NCBI GenBank assembly: GCA_009379845.1
Contig: WHSZ01000070.1
Span: forward strand, 1 to 32,635
From: Pseudonocardiaceae bacterium
GTDB taxonomy: Bacteria > Actinomycetota > Actinomycetes > Mycobacteriales > Pseudonocardiaceae
Reading direction: 5' to 3'
DNA length: 32,635 nucleotides
Of this stretch, positions 1 to 7,596 are shown piece by piece. The translations under genes and the position numbers were made by a program. Numbering within the stretch: the stretch's first letter is position 1; each line of letters begins with the position of its first letter. The notes beneath the pieces were generated by a model. It was given only the letters and a program-made list of their open reading frames with translations. It searched no databases and was not told where the DNA came from.

Positions 1-1
1 G

Positions 2-74
2 CGCCCCCGGCAGGATTCGAACCTGCGACACCCGCTTTAGGAGAGCGGTGCTCTATCCCCTGAGCTACGAGGGC
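2..74 (-). tRNA. tRNA-Arg (anticodon CCT)
   Basis: Read on the minus strand, this folds as a complete 73-base cloverleaf. The acceptor arm GCCCTCG pairs with CGGGGGC, with one G-U pair. The D arm is AGCTCAGGGGATAGAGC, the T arm is CAGGTTCGAATCCTG, and the anticodon loop CTCCTAA has anticodon CCT, which reads AGG (Arg). The 3' end faces the window edge, so an encoded CCA or an element integrated behind the tRNA would lie outside the window. Confidence 0.97.
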
Positions 75-650
75 TGGCGTGCACAGCGTACCGGGCGGGC
101 ACAGTCAGCGGGACCGCGGCCGGGGAGCACCGCCCGCGGGGTCGCGAGCAGGGCTTCGATCGGCGGCTCAAACGCGTGATCCGCGGATGCCGGGTAGCCC
201 ACGACGGTCCCTTGTGGACGTCGATATCCATCCAATGTGGACTGAGAGTCTGTGCCTGCGTGACCACTACCGCTGGTCTGTCTACTTCGGATACAAAGAT
301 GCCGCGTCAACGCGCGGGTGGACACCTTCCTCGGTGCGGCCCGCGCCGGCAAGTATCACGTCCCTGCCCGGCGGGCTGGGTATCGGCACCCTCGCCGCCC
401 TTCGAGTGGCACGGGTATCCCTCGGTACCGGCTTGTTCCGGGTCGAGCAAAGCCTGGCTACGGAAGTACCTTGCCGAGCTCGCCGGCCACGATACGACGG
501 CGTGGTGCGGATTTCGCGACCGAGATAACTCGCCGTAAGCGTCCAGTATGGACAAAAGAGACAGGATGGGGCGGCCTTTGCCCGTATCCCAAACGATTCA
601 GTTGTCGACGATGTCGCGTACCGCGACTGCCGATTTACGTACCGCTTAAC
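75..650. other. region without a recognisable gene
   Basis: About 575 bases between the tRNA and the small gene at 651. Open frames exist on both strands, but they are rich in Arg, Pro and Cys, overlap one another and show no domain, ribosome-binding site or codon bias typical of the neighbours. The part from about 540 to 650 is clearly less GC-rich. It contains a short perfect inverted repeat, GTCGCG-TAC-CGCGAC, at 613-627. It may be a decayed gene or ordinary intergenic DNA; I cannot tell which. Confidence 0.5.
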
Positions 651-1013
651 TCAGGCGGTTCCGTCGAAGCCCTCGGACGGCAGCTCACCGTCGTGACGCA
701 GCGGATGATCGTTGTTGGCGACGAACGATTCGAACGGCGCGAAACGATCATGCTGGGCGGTAAACGTGCTGGACACGTCTACGGAGTCCTGCACGGCAAG
801 CTGTTGGAAAGCCAATCTGCTCGCCTGGCTCATCGGATCCGCGTCCGGTGTGCGATCAGCCAGGTCGTTCCAACATTGAGCCCGTGCGCTGCGGAACGCG
901 CGCTTGGCGGCCGAGCGGTGATCACTTTCGATCTGCTCGGTTAACAGGGTCACTAACTGTGTCAGGCGGTTGATGTTGTTCGTGTCCGCCGAAGGGGAAT
1001 GCCTGTCACTCAC
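651..1013 (-). CDS. small hypothetical protein with two TTA codons
   Basis: I do not recognise a family. The frame encodes about 120 residues from a GTG at 1011-1013, or 130 residues from a GTG at 1041-1043; neither has a clear ribosome-binding site. The sequence looks protein-like: a polar start, a probable helical segment (RLTQLVTLLTEQIESDHRSA) and a soluble, mildly acidic C-terminal half, with no signal peptide or membrane segment. Codon use is less GC-biased than in the neighbours. Two closely spaced leucine codons are TTA (954-956 and 942-944), which are rare in these genomes. An inverted repeat covers the region between the two possible starts. The gene stands alone, convergent to nothing, with a divergent regulator on its right. 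It could be a spurious frame, but it is the best coding candidate in this stretch. Confidence 0.5.
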   Translation of the reverse strand: MSDRHSPSADTNNINRLTQLVTLLTEQIESDHRSAAKRAFRSARAQCWNDLADRTPDADPMSQASRLAFQQLAVQDSVDVSSTFTAQHDRFAPFESFVANNDHPLRHDGELPSEGFDGTA

Positions 1014-1017
1014 ACGC

Positions 1018-1043
1018 GTGAGACTAACTGAGGCCAGTCTCAC
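1018..1043. promoter_or_regulatory. perfect inverted repeat, possible operator
   Basis: GTGAGACT (1018-1025), a 10-base spacer, then AGTCTCAC (1036-1043): a perfect 8-base dyad. It sits 5 bases upstream of the preferred GTG start of the small gene at 651-1013. An operator is the simplest reading. A hairpin in the 5' leader is the alternative. Confidence 0.45.
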
Positions 1044-1161
1044 CGCAAATGCCGCATTGGCGCGTCGCCCCGTCGCAGCTTATCGATGAACAGTCGCAAA
1101 TGGCCGTCGGCCCCTTAGAGTGGTGCGACCACGCAGCGGCGAACCCCGGGTGGAGGAGCTC

Positions 1162-1809
1162 TTGATCAAGGTGATGCTGGCCGACGACGAAGCTCTCGTC
1201 CGGTCCGGCCTGCGCACGATGTTGTCCAAGGCCACCGACATCGAAGTGGTCGCGGAGTGCACGGACGGTTCGAAGGTGGCCGAGACCGCTCGCCAGTACC
1301 GCCCGGACGTAGTCCTACTGGACATCCGGATGCAAGACACCGATGGGATCGCCGCACTACGCCAATTGCAGCAACTGCCCGACCCGCCACGGACCGCGAT
1401 GCTCACCACCTTCGACATCGACGAGTACGTCAACGAGGCGTTGCGGCTCGGTGCGAACGGATTCCTGCTCAAGGACATCGACCCGGCCGCACTTGTCAAG
1501 GCGGTTCGCGACGTGGCACGCGGCGGCGCGGTGCTCGACCCAGGTGTCGCTGCCCGGCTGGTCGGCGCGGTCGCCAACGCCAGCAGGGCGGCCGAACCGG
1601 CCCGCGAGTTGCTGGCCGGACTGTCCGAACGGGAGCGGGAAGTCGCCGGGCTGATCGGAAAAGGCATGTCCAACGCGGAAATCGGCGCCACCCTGCACCT
1701 ATCCGAAGCAACGGTGAAGGGCTACGTGTCCTCGGTCCTCGACAAGATCGGCGCGTCGAACCGGGTGCAGGCCGCGCTCGTCGCCTACCGCGGCGGCCTC
1801 ATCGGTTGA
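1162..1809 (+). CDS. NarL/LuxR-family response regulator
   Basis: A cytoplasmic two-component response regulator of about 215 residues, the usual size for the NarL/DesR group. The receiver domain covers residues 1-120, with the acidic pair D8-D9, the phospho-acceptor D54 (DVVLLDIRM) and the conserved Lys104 (GFLLKD). A LuxR-type helix-turn-helix follows at about 152-210 (LSEREREVAGLIGKGMSNAE). I chose the TTG at 1162 because GGAGGAG lies at 1152-1158 and the protein then begins MIKVMLADDE, as family members do; a GTG at 1171 is the alternative. No histidine kinase is adjacent, so the regulator is an orphan here. Its target is unknown. Its 3' end overlaps the convergent diguanylate cyclase gene by 11 bases. 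Confidence 0.93.
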   Translation: MIKVMLADDEALVRSGLRTMLSKATDIEVVAECTDGSKVAETARQYRPDVVLLDIRMQDTDGIAALRQLQQLPDPPRTAMLTTFDIDEYVNEALRLGANGFLLKDIDPAALVKAVRDVARGGAVLDPGVAARLVGAVANASRAAEPARELLAGLSEREREVAGLIGKGMSNAEIGATLHLSEATVKGYVSSVLDKIGASNRVQAALVAYRGGLIG

Positions 1810-3325
1810 CGGATCCACTGTACTCCCGGGTCTGGTTGCGACCGGAGCGTTTCGCTTCGTACAGCGCGATGTCGGCGAGCGCGAACAGCGTGTCCAGTCT
1901 GTCCGCATGGCTGGCCACCCCGATGCTGAGGGTTGGCCGCCGGGCGGTGCCGAGGCCGGCCGACCAGTCGTGCTCGGCTACCGCGATGCGAATCCGCTCG
2001 GCCACGCTCAAACCGAGGTCCGGCTGCTTGCCGCCGGAAGTCGCCGGCAACGGTTCCGGGCGGTCGGTGAGTATGATCACGAATTCGTCCCCGGCCCACC
2101 TGGCGACGAGATCGTCTTGCCGGCATTCCTGCCGCAGTAACTGAGCGATTTCCCGCAATGCGGCATCCCCGGCCGCGTGCCCAGCGACGTCGTTGACTCC
2201 CTTGAACCAGTCGACGTCGATCAGCACCAGATGCGCCACGCGCCCCTCCGCCGATGCCCTCGCGAGCAGATCCGGTGCGGTGCGTTCCAGGCCGAGCCGG
2301 TTCGTCAGGCCGGTAAGCGTGTCCCGTTCCGCGGCCTCGCGCGCGGCGGTGGCCATCCGCTGCGCCCGGATCGCCAGCCGTTGCTGGTCCAACGCCTGGC
2401 TCAAGCCCTCGTGCAGGGTTTGCAGCATGGCCCGCTGTGCCAGCAGGTTCCTGCGCAACGCGGCCGCCTCGCCGGGCGCGTCGTTCAGCGCGGCGCAGAT
2501 GTTGGCCAGATCGGTCGCCATCCGTTCAACCAGCGACACATCGTTGATCAGCTCAGCCTCGTACACCGATCTCGTCGCCAGCCGGCGGGCCGCCCGCAAC
2601 TCGCCCCTGGCACGGTTGATCACGGCGAGCACCCAGTTGCCGACGGCGAGATTCCAGTGGTTGTCGGCACGCTCGCCGAGCCGCAGCACTCGTCGCGCGG
2701 TCCGCTCCGCCTCATCGAGATCACCAAGGCCGGCCAGCGTTCGCGCGTACGCGGCGAGCAGCGCGTCGTACACCCGTCCCTGGGTGAGCAGCCCGAGGCC
2801 TTCCTCGAGGATCAGCTTCGTGGCCTGGAAGGTGGCCGGCCGATCGGTCTCCGGGCCGTCGAGGGCGTCGAAGTTCAGCGTGCCGCCCAGTCCCTGCAGG
2901 CACCGCGCGAGCAGCTCGACGTTGCCCGAATCGCGTGCCGCCTTGACGGCCCTGCGCTGCACGCTGATCGATCCCCTGCGGTTGCCGATCCGGTAGAGCA
3001 GCACGCTCAACGTGTTCAGGGTTTGCGCCATGCCACTGCTCTCGTCGGCGCAATCGTCCAGGTGGGCCCAGGCCTCCGCGGCGAGTTCGAGCGCCAGCGA
3101 GATCCGGCCAAGGCGATAGGCGGCGAGCGAGCGGAACGCGATGACCTCCGCCCTCGCCTGCGGATCGAGTTCTCCCGGCGTGCTGCTGACCAGGTCGTCG
3201 AACAGGGTGTTCGCCTCGGCAAGCCGCCCGGCGTCCGCCAGCGAGCGCACTCGGTGGTCCTGCTCGGACAGTGCGCTCGATCGCGGCGGATCGTCGTGGC
3301 TCACCGCTGTCTCCGTGCTCGCCAT
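1799..3325 (-). CDS. diguanylate cyclase with TPR-like N-terminal region
   Basis: Predicted to make cyclic di-GMP from two GTP. The protein has about 508 residues. The first 300 or so are Ala/Leu-rich helical repeats resembling TPR units, probably a protein-interaction or sensing region. A short helical linker leads into a GGDEF domain at about 340-500, starting DTLTGLTNR. The active-site loop is AGDEF (about 411-415), a common active variant, and an RxxD inhibitory site (RQDD) lies exactly five residues before it, so product feedback is likely. No EAL or HD-GYP domain and no membrane segment are visible. The ATG at 3323-3325 is preferred; a GTG at 3337 is possible. The gene is divergent from mprA across about 140 bases and convergent with the regulator at 1162, overlapping by 11 bases. 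Confidence 0.92.
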   Translation of the reverse strand: MASTETAVSHDDPPRSSALSEQDHRVRSLADAGRLAEANTLFDDLVSSTPGELDPQARAEVIAFRSLAAYRLGRISLALELAAEAWAHLDDCADESSGMAQTLNTLSVLLYRIGNRRGSISVQRRAVKAARDSGNVELLARCLQGLGGTLNFDALDGPETDRPATFQATKLILEEGLGLLTQGRVYDALLAAYARTLAGLGDLDEAERTARRVLRLGERADNHWNLAVGNWVLAVINRARGELRAARRLATRSVYEAELINDVSLVERMATDLANICAALNDAPGEAAALRRNLLAQRAMLQTLHEGLSQALDQQRLAIRAQRMATAAREAAERDTLTGLTNRLGLERTAPDLLARASAEGRVAHLVLIDVDWFKGVNDVAGHAAGDAALREIAQLLRQECRQDDLVARWAGDEFVIILTDRPEPLPATSGGKQPDLGLSVAERIRIAVAEHDWSAGLGTARRPTLSIGVASHADRLDTLFALADIALYEAKRSGRNQTREYSGSVNR

Positions 3326-3429
3326 AGCGGGCGTCACAACAGGTTACCCGCGTTCCGGTCAAGGCTAGCGAGCTTGCCCGCGGAGCGCGTCGCGATGATT
3401 TCACTGAGTAACACGCGCAGGCCGACCTT

Positions 3430-3446
3430 CTCAGGCAGAACTCAGG
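3430..3446 (+). promoter_or_regulatory. direct repeat upstream of mprA (candidate MprA box)
   Basis: CTCAGG at 3430-3435 is repeated at 3441-3446, an 11-base period. The repeat ends 22 bases before the mprA ATG. An identical arrangement precedes pepD. MprA of mycobacteria is known to bind a site made of two loosely conserved 8-base direct repeats and to autoregulate. A second direct repeat, GAGTAACAC, occurs at 3406-3414 and 3452-3460 and may include the -10 region. Confidence 0.65.
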
Positions 3447-3467
3447 GCGACGAGTAACACTAGGTGC

Positions 3468-4157
3468 ATGCGCATCCTCGTAGTCGATGACGATCGGGCC
3501 GTGCGGGAGTCGCTTCGTCGCTCGCTTGAGTTCAACGGCTATCAAGTGCAGCTGGTCGGGGACGGCCAGCAGGCCCTCGAATCGGTCAACACCGACCGCC
3601 CGGACGCCATGGTGCTCGACGTGATGATGCCGAGGCTGGACGGTCTCGAGGTGTGCCGGCGGCTTCGCGGGACCGGCGATGATCTGCCGATCCTGGTCCT
3701 CACGGCTCGCGAGACGGTGTCCGACCGGGTGGCGGGGCTGGACGCCGGTGCGGACGATTACCTGCCGAAGCCGTTCGCGCTCGAGGAACTGCTGGCCAGA
3801 TTGCGCGCGCTGCTGCGCAGGTCCAGCGCGGAGCAGAGCGAGCAGACCGCGCCCGAGCTGAGCTTCGCCGACCTTCGACTGGATCCCGGCACCCGCGAGG
3901 TGCACCGAGGCGGCCGATCGATCAGCCTGACTCGCACCGAGTTCACCCTGCTCGAGCTGCTTCTCACCTACCCGAAGCAGGTGCTCACCCGAACCCGGAT
4001 CCTGGAGGAGGTGTGGGGATACGACTTCCCGACGTCGGGCAACGCGCTCGAGGTTTACGTGGGCTACTTGCGCCGGAAGACCGAGTCAGACGGTGAGCCG
4101 CGACTGATCCACACCGTGCGCGGCGTCGGCTACGTGCTGCGCGAGACGCCGCCGTGA
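3468..4157 (+). CDS. mprA: OmpR-family response regulator MprA
   Basis: Response regulator of the envelope-stress pair MprAB. It has 229 residues: a receiver domain (1-115) with acidic residues D7-D9, phospho-acceptor D51 (MVLDVMMPRLDG) and Lys101 (LPKPF), then a winged-helix DNA-binding domain (about 130-225) ending HTVRGVGYVLRE. The ATG at 3468 gives the exact family start, MRILVVDDD. It is translationally coupled to the kinase gene, whose GTG at 4154 overlaps the stop codon. The name rests on similarity as I recall it and on the neighbourhood: mprB follows, and pepD, moaB2, mscL and galU lie downstream as in mycobacteria. In those bacteria MprA controls sigma factors E and B and pepD. The CTCAGG repeat upstream suggests autoregulation. 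Confidence 0.93.
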   Translation: MRILVVDDDRAVRESLRRSLEFNGYQVQLVGDGQQALESVNTDRPDAMVLDVMMPRLDGLEVCRRLRGTGDDLPILVLTARETVSDRVAGLDAGADDYLPKPFALEELLARLRALLRRSSAEQSEQTAPELSFADLRLDPGTREVHRGGRSISLTRTEFTLLELLLTYPKQVLTRTRILEEVWGYDFPTSGNALEVYVGYLRRKTESDGEPRLIHTVRGVGYVLRETPP

Positions 4158-5554
4158 GCGTGACACCGCCGGAGGTAACCCCGGCCGAAAGGGCCGGGTT
4201 GCGGTTCTCCCTGCGCCGGCGGGTCACCATGCTCGCCGCCCTGTGCGTGGCGGGGGCCGTCGCGCTGGTGTCGGTCGCCGCGTTCGTCACCGTGCAGACC
4301 AGCCTGTATCAGCAGCTCGATGACAACCTGTCGCAGCGAGCCGGGAACGCGCTCGACGACCGGAGCATGGCGAGGTCGCCCGGTGGTAACTTCCCGACCG
4401 CGTTCCTCGCGCTCAGCGACATCCAGTTCGCGCTGATCGATGCGAACGGCACCAGCTACGGCGACGTCGGGCAGTACAAGCCGCCGGTCGGCCAGCAGGA
4501 GCGCGCGGTGGCCGCCGGGGTGGACGGCCGCAGCCTGCGAACCGATCAGGCCACCGATACCAGGGTGCTGGCGATGCGCTACGACCGGGGGCTGGCGCTG
4601 GTGGTGGCGCAGCCACTCGGGCCGACCAGGACGGCGCTCGGCAAACTGTCCCTGGTGCTGGTGCTGGTCGGCGGTGCGGGCATCATCTTCGCGACGCTGG
4701 CCGGCACCGCGGTAGCGCGCGCCGGCCTGCGCCCGGTGCAGCACCTCACCCAGGCCACCGAGCGGGTGGCGCGCACCGGGGACCTTCGGCCGATCCCGGT
4801 CTCCGGTGACGACGAGCTGGCCCGGCTGACGCACAGCTTCAACTCGATGCTGGACGCGCTGTCCGAATCCCGCGCGCGGCAACGGCAACTCGTAGCAGAT
4901 GCGGGGCACGAACTCCGTACCCCGCTGACGTCGTTGCGCACCAACATGGAACTGCTACTCGCCGCGCAAGCCCCCGGCTCGCCCGGACTGTCCGAAGAGG
5001 ACCGATCGGAGATCAACACGGACGTGCGCGCGCAGCTGGACGAGCTGACCCAGCTGATCGGGGACCTGGTCGAGCTGGCAAAGGAGGACGCCCCGAGGGC
5101 CGAGTTCGAACACGTGGAGCTCGTCGACGTGGTGGAGCGCGCGCTGGACCGCGCCCGACGCCGCGCCGGCGACGTACGTTTCGACGTGGCGCTGCAACCG
5201 TGGTCGTTGATCGGTGACTCGAGTGCGCTTGAACGCGCGGTGCTGAACTTGTTGGACAACGCGGTGAAGTTCAGCCCGGCCGGCTCGGTGGTTCGAGTCG
5301 GCCTGCGGCCCGCGGGCGACGGCAGCGCGCTGCTGGAGGTCGCGGACTCCGGTCCGGGGGTGGAGGAAGCGGACGCGCCGCGCATCTTCGACCGCTTCTA
5401 CCGGTCATCCGAGGCGCGCACGCTGCCGGGGTCCGGCCTCGGCCTCGCCATCGTGCAGCAGGCCGCGCAGCGGCACGGCGGTGCGATCTACGTCGGCACG
5501 GCGCCGGGCGGCGGGGCGCTGTTCACCATGCGGCTACCGGGCAGGCCTGGCTGA
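4154..5554 (+). CDS. mprB: sensor histidine kinase MprB
   Basis: Membrane sensor kinase partnering MprA. It has 466 residues: a cytoplasmic N-terminus, a first membrane segment at about 25-46, an extracytoplasmic sensor loop at about 47-163, a second membrane segment at about 164-188, and a HAMP linker to about 240. The dimerisation/phospho-acceptor helix carries His252 (AGHELRTPLTSLRTN). The ATPase domain shows the N box (NLLDNAVKFSP), the G1 box (ADSGPGV) and the G2 box (GSGLGLAIV). It starts at a GTG overlapping the mprA stop (GTGA). In mycobacteria the extracytoplasmic loop interacts with DnaK and senses misfolded envelope protein; whether that holds here is inference. A weak hairpin follows the stop codon. 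Confidence 0.93.
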   Translation: MSVTPPEVTPAERAGLRFSLRRRVTMLAALCVAGAVALVSVAAFVTVQTSLYQQLDDNLSQRAGNALDDRSMARSPGGNFPTAFLALSDIQFALIDANGTSYGDVGQYKPPVGQQERAVAAGVDGRSLRTDQATDTRVLAMRYDRGLALVVAQPLGPTRTALGKLSLVLVLVGGAGIIFATLAGTAVARAGLRPVQHLTQATERVARTGDLRPIPVSGDDELARLTHSFNSMLDALSESRARQRQLVADAGHELRTPLTSLRTNMELLLAAQAPGSPGLSEEDRSEINTDVRAQLDELTQLIGDLVELAKEDAPRAEFEHVELVDVVERALDRARRRAGDVRFDVALQPWSLIGDSSALERAVLNLLDNAVKFSPAGSVVRVGLRPAGDGSALLEVADSGPGVEEADAPRIFDRFYRSSEARTLPGSGLGLAIVQQAAQRHGGAIYVGTAPGGGALFTMRLPGRPG

Positions 5555-5561
5555 TCAGGCC
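5544..5561 (+). terminator. short hairpin at the mprB stop
   Basis: GGCCTG (5544-5549), a 6-base loop, then CAGGCC (5556-5561), spanning the mprB stop codon. No U tract follows directly, although TGTTTGATT comes about 10 bases later. It may weaken read-through into deoR; this is a weak call. Confidence 0.3.
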
Positions 5562-5571
5562 ATCGACCGCC

Positions 5572-5596
5572 TGTTTGATTGTGTAGGATTTTGGTG
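5572..5596 (+). promoter_or_regulatory. T-rich operator or promoter upstream of deoR-galT
   Basis: A TG/TTT-rich stretch (TGTTTGATTGTGT, then TTTTGGTGA) stands out from the surrounding GC-rich DNA. DeoR-family regulators of actinobacteria often bind T-rich repeats of this type next to their own gene. TAGGAT at 5584-5589 could serve as a -10 element. Autoregulation by the adjacent DeoR protein is inferred. Confidence 0.4.
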
Positions 5597-5616
5597 ACTT
5601 CGGCAGGGAGGGTGTG

Positions 5617-6408
5617 GTGCTCGCTCGACAGCGGCAGGCGGTGATACTCGACGAGGTTCGGCGCACCGGTGCGGTCCGGGTCAGCGATCTGGTCGATCGG
5701 CTCCGGGTATCCGACATGACGGTGCGGCGCGATCTCGACGTGCTCGCCGGTCGCGGTCTGGTGGACAAGGTGTACGGCGGCGCCACATCCGTCGGCGGCC
5801 GCAGCACCGACGAGCCCGGGTTCGAGGCCAAGTCGGTACGTCAGCTCGCGCAAAAGGAGGCGATCGCGTCGGTCGCCGCCGAACTGGTGCGGCCGGGCAC
5901 CGCGATCGGGCTGTCCGCCGGCACCACGACGTGGACCCTCGCCCGGTTCCTTGACGCGGTGCCGGGACTGACCGTGGTGACGAACTCCATCCGGGTGGCC
6001 GATGTGCTGCAGGGTTCTACCCAGTCCGACCGCACCGTGGTGCTCACCGGCGGGGTGCGTACCCCGTCGGACGCGCTGGTCGGTCCGGTCGCGGTGCACG
6101 GGCTGCGCAGGCTGCACCTGGACGTGGTTTTCCTTGGCGTGCACGGCATGGCTGAGGGGCCGGGATTCACCACACCGAACCTGACGGAGAGCGAGACGGA
6201 CCGCGCGTTCGTGGACGCGGCCAGCCGGCTCGTGGTGCTCGCCGATCAGACGAAGTGGGGCACCATCGGGATTTCCACCATCGCGGAACTGCACGAGGCG
6301 GACGTGGTGGTCTCCGACGACGGTCTTCCTCCGGAAGCAAGGCAGGCGCTCGGCGAGCAGGTGGGCGAGGTCCTGATCGCCCCGGTTGCCAGCAGTGGTA
6401 GGGAGTGA
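5617..6408 (+). CDS. DeoR/GlpR-family transcriptional regulator
   Basis: Sugar-responsive repressor of about 263 residues, the normal family size. The N-terminal helix-turn-helix (about 1-58) reads RQRQAVILDEVRRTGAVRVS and then VSDMTVRRDLDVL, the DeoR signature. The C-terminal sensor domain (about 75-235) has the sugar-phosphate-isomerase-like fold, with GLSAGTTTWTLA, VVTNS and VVLADQTKWG. Two GTG codons are adjacent. The one at 5617 is preferred because GGGAGG (5606-5611) is then five bases upstream; 5614 leaves only two. galT begins three bases after the stop, so the two are co-transcribed, and the likely ligand is a galactose-pathway sugar phosphate. The pair sits between mprB and pepD, which are neighbours in mycobacteria. 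Confidence 0.9.
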   Translation: MLARQRQAVILDEVRRTGAVRVSDLVDRLRVSDMTVRRDLDVLAGRGLVDKVYGGATSVGGRSTDEPGFEAKSVRQLAQKEAIASVAAELVRPGTAIGLSAGTTTWTLARFLDAVPGLTVVTNSIRVADVLQGSTQSDRTVVLTGGVRTPSDALVGPVAVHGLRRLHLDVVFLGVHGMAEGPGFTTPNLTESETDRAFVDAASRLVVLADQTKWGTIGISTIAELHEADVVVSDDGLPPEARQALGEQVGEVLIAPVASSGRE

Positions 6409-6411
6409 GCC

Positions 6412-7506
6412 GTGCGACGCACGGTCCGCCAGCTCGCGGACGGCCGCGAGATCATCTACTTCGACGAGAACCCTGACACCGCACCGCGTACCGTGGCCGA
6501 CACCAGGGACATACCGCCCGTGCAACCGGGCTCGGAGATCCGGCGTGATCCGCTGACCGGTGAATGGGTCGCGATGGCGGCGCACCGGCAGACCCGCACC
6601 TACAAGCCGCCAGCGAACGCCTGCCCGCTGTGCCCGAGCACGCCCGAGTACGCGACCGAGATCCCGGAGCACGACTACGACGTAGTGGTTTTCGAGAACC
6701 GGTTTCCCTCGTTCGCCGAAGGGGTTCCGGACCTTCCTTCCACTGTGGACGGACTTCCGATGGTGCCGCGCGCCGGCGGGGTCGGCCGGTGCGAGGTGGT
6801 GTGCTTCACCAGCGAGCACGAACGGTCGTTCGGCGAACTGAGCGCCGCGAGGGTACGCACCGTGCTGGACGTGTGGGCCGATCGGACCACCGCGCTGTCC
6901 GAAATTCCCGGTGTGCGGCAGGTGTTCCCGTTCGAGAATCGGGGTGAGGAGATCGGGGTGACCCTGCAGCATCCGCACGGGCAGATCTACGGGTACCCGT
7001 TCGTCACCCCGAAGACCGAGCGAATGCTGCGCGTTGCCAAGGAATACCGCGCCGAGCACGGTAGCCAGGTGCTCGGCGACGTGCTCGCAGCGGAGCGGGC
7101 GCACGGCGAACGGGTGCTGGTCTCGTCCCGGTACTGGACCGCGTTCGTGCCGCCGGCGGCGCGGTGGCCGGTGCACGTGCAGCTGGCGCCACACCGGCAG
7201 GTGCCCGATGTGCCAGCGTTGACCGAGGCGGAACGTGACGATTTCGCCGTGGTGTACCTGCGGCTGCTCGGTATGCTGGACGGGCTCTACGATCGGCCGC
7301 TGCCGTATGTCGCCGGCTGGAACCAGGCACCGGTGTACGAAGGGCGTGATCTGGCATGGCTGCACCTCGAGGTGTTGTCCGTGCTACGCGCCCGCGACAA
7401 GCTGAAATACCTGGCCGGTTCGGAATCGGGGATGGCCGTGTGGGTCAACGACTCGACGCCGGAACAGATCGCGCAACGGCTACGTTGTGCCGGGCACGGT
7501 GGTTAG
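6412..7506 (+). CDS. galT: galactose-1-phosphate uridylyltransferase
   Basis: Leloir-pathway enzyme that exchanges galactose-1-phosphate for glucose-1-phosphate on UDP-glucose. It has 364 residues, typical for the family. The active site is HPHGQIYGYP, with the nucleophile His189 in the H-P-H triad. Cys71 and Cys74 (CPLC) match the zinc-binding pair near the N-terminus, and ENRFPSFAEG is the conserved N-terminal-domain motif. The GTG start at 6412 follows GGGAG by six bases. It forms an operon with the DeoR regulator upstream. Neither galactokinase nor UDP-galactose epimerase is in the window, which is unusual for a galT operon; they may lie elsewhere. galU, which makes UDP-glucose, is 21 kb downstream. 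Confidence 0.95.
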   Translation: MRRTVRQLADGREIIYFDENPDTAPRTVADTRDIPPVQPGSEIRRDPLTGEWVAMAAHRQTRTYKPPANACPLCPSTPEYATEIPEHDYDVVVFENRFPSFAEGVPDLPSTVDGLPMVPRAGGVGRCEVVCFTSEHERSFGELSAARVRTVLDVWADRTTALSEIPGVRQVFPFENRGEEIGVTLQHPHGQIYGYPFVTPKTERMLRVAKEYRAEHGSQVLGDVLAAERAHGERVLVSSRYWTAFVPPAARWPVHVQLAPHRQVPDVPALTEAERDDFAVVYLRLLGMLDGLYDRPLPYVAGWNQAPVYEGRDLAWLHLEVLSVLRARDKLKYLAGSESGMAVWVNDSTPEQIAQRLRCAGHGG

Positions 7507-7558
7507 GTTCCTTCCGCGGCGGCTACACCGGATATTGACACGAAAACCCAAGCTGGGG

Positions 7559-7575
7559 CTCAGCATGCTCTCAGG
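7559..7575 (+). promoter_or_regulatory. direct repeat upstream of pepD (candidate MprA box)
   Basis: CTCAGC (7559-7564) and CTCAGG (7570-7575) repeat at an 11-base period, exactly as upstream of mprA. The repeat ends 22 bases before the ATG at 7597, the same distance as in mprA. This supports MprA control of pepD and also supports choosing that start. Control of pepD by MprAB is established in mycobacteria; here it is inferred from the shared repeat. Confidence 0.65.
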
Positions 7576-7596
7576 ACCCGGATGCACAGTGATGAC

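Noticed and set aside
75..650. Prophage or transposon remnant beside tRNA-Arg
   Set aside because: No integrase, transposase motif, terminal repeat or target duplication visible; the tRNA 3' end also faces the other way, outside the window.
79..944. Plus-strand open frames between tRNA-Arg and the response regulator
   Set aside because: Compositions rich in Arg, Pro, Cys and Ser, mutual overlap, no ribosome-binding site and no recognisable domain.
2177..3457. 426-codon plus-strand frame antisense to the diguanylate cyclase
   Set aside because: The opposite strand encodes a complete GGDEF protein with I-site; this frame has Arg/Gln-rich low-information sequence.
6739..6752. TCCACTGTGGA-like palindromic words (also TCCACTTTGGAC near 21665 and TCCAATGTGGAC near 231) as operators
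   Set aside because: They occur within coding sequence in Ser-Thr-Val-Asp contexts and look like a genome-wide word preference, not regulatory sites.
5488..7365. 625-codon open frame on the minus strand antisense to deoR and galT
   Set aside because: It covers two well-supported genes with catalytic motifs; the translation is rich in His, Arg and Pro without domains, a usual shadow in high-GC DNA.
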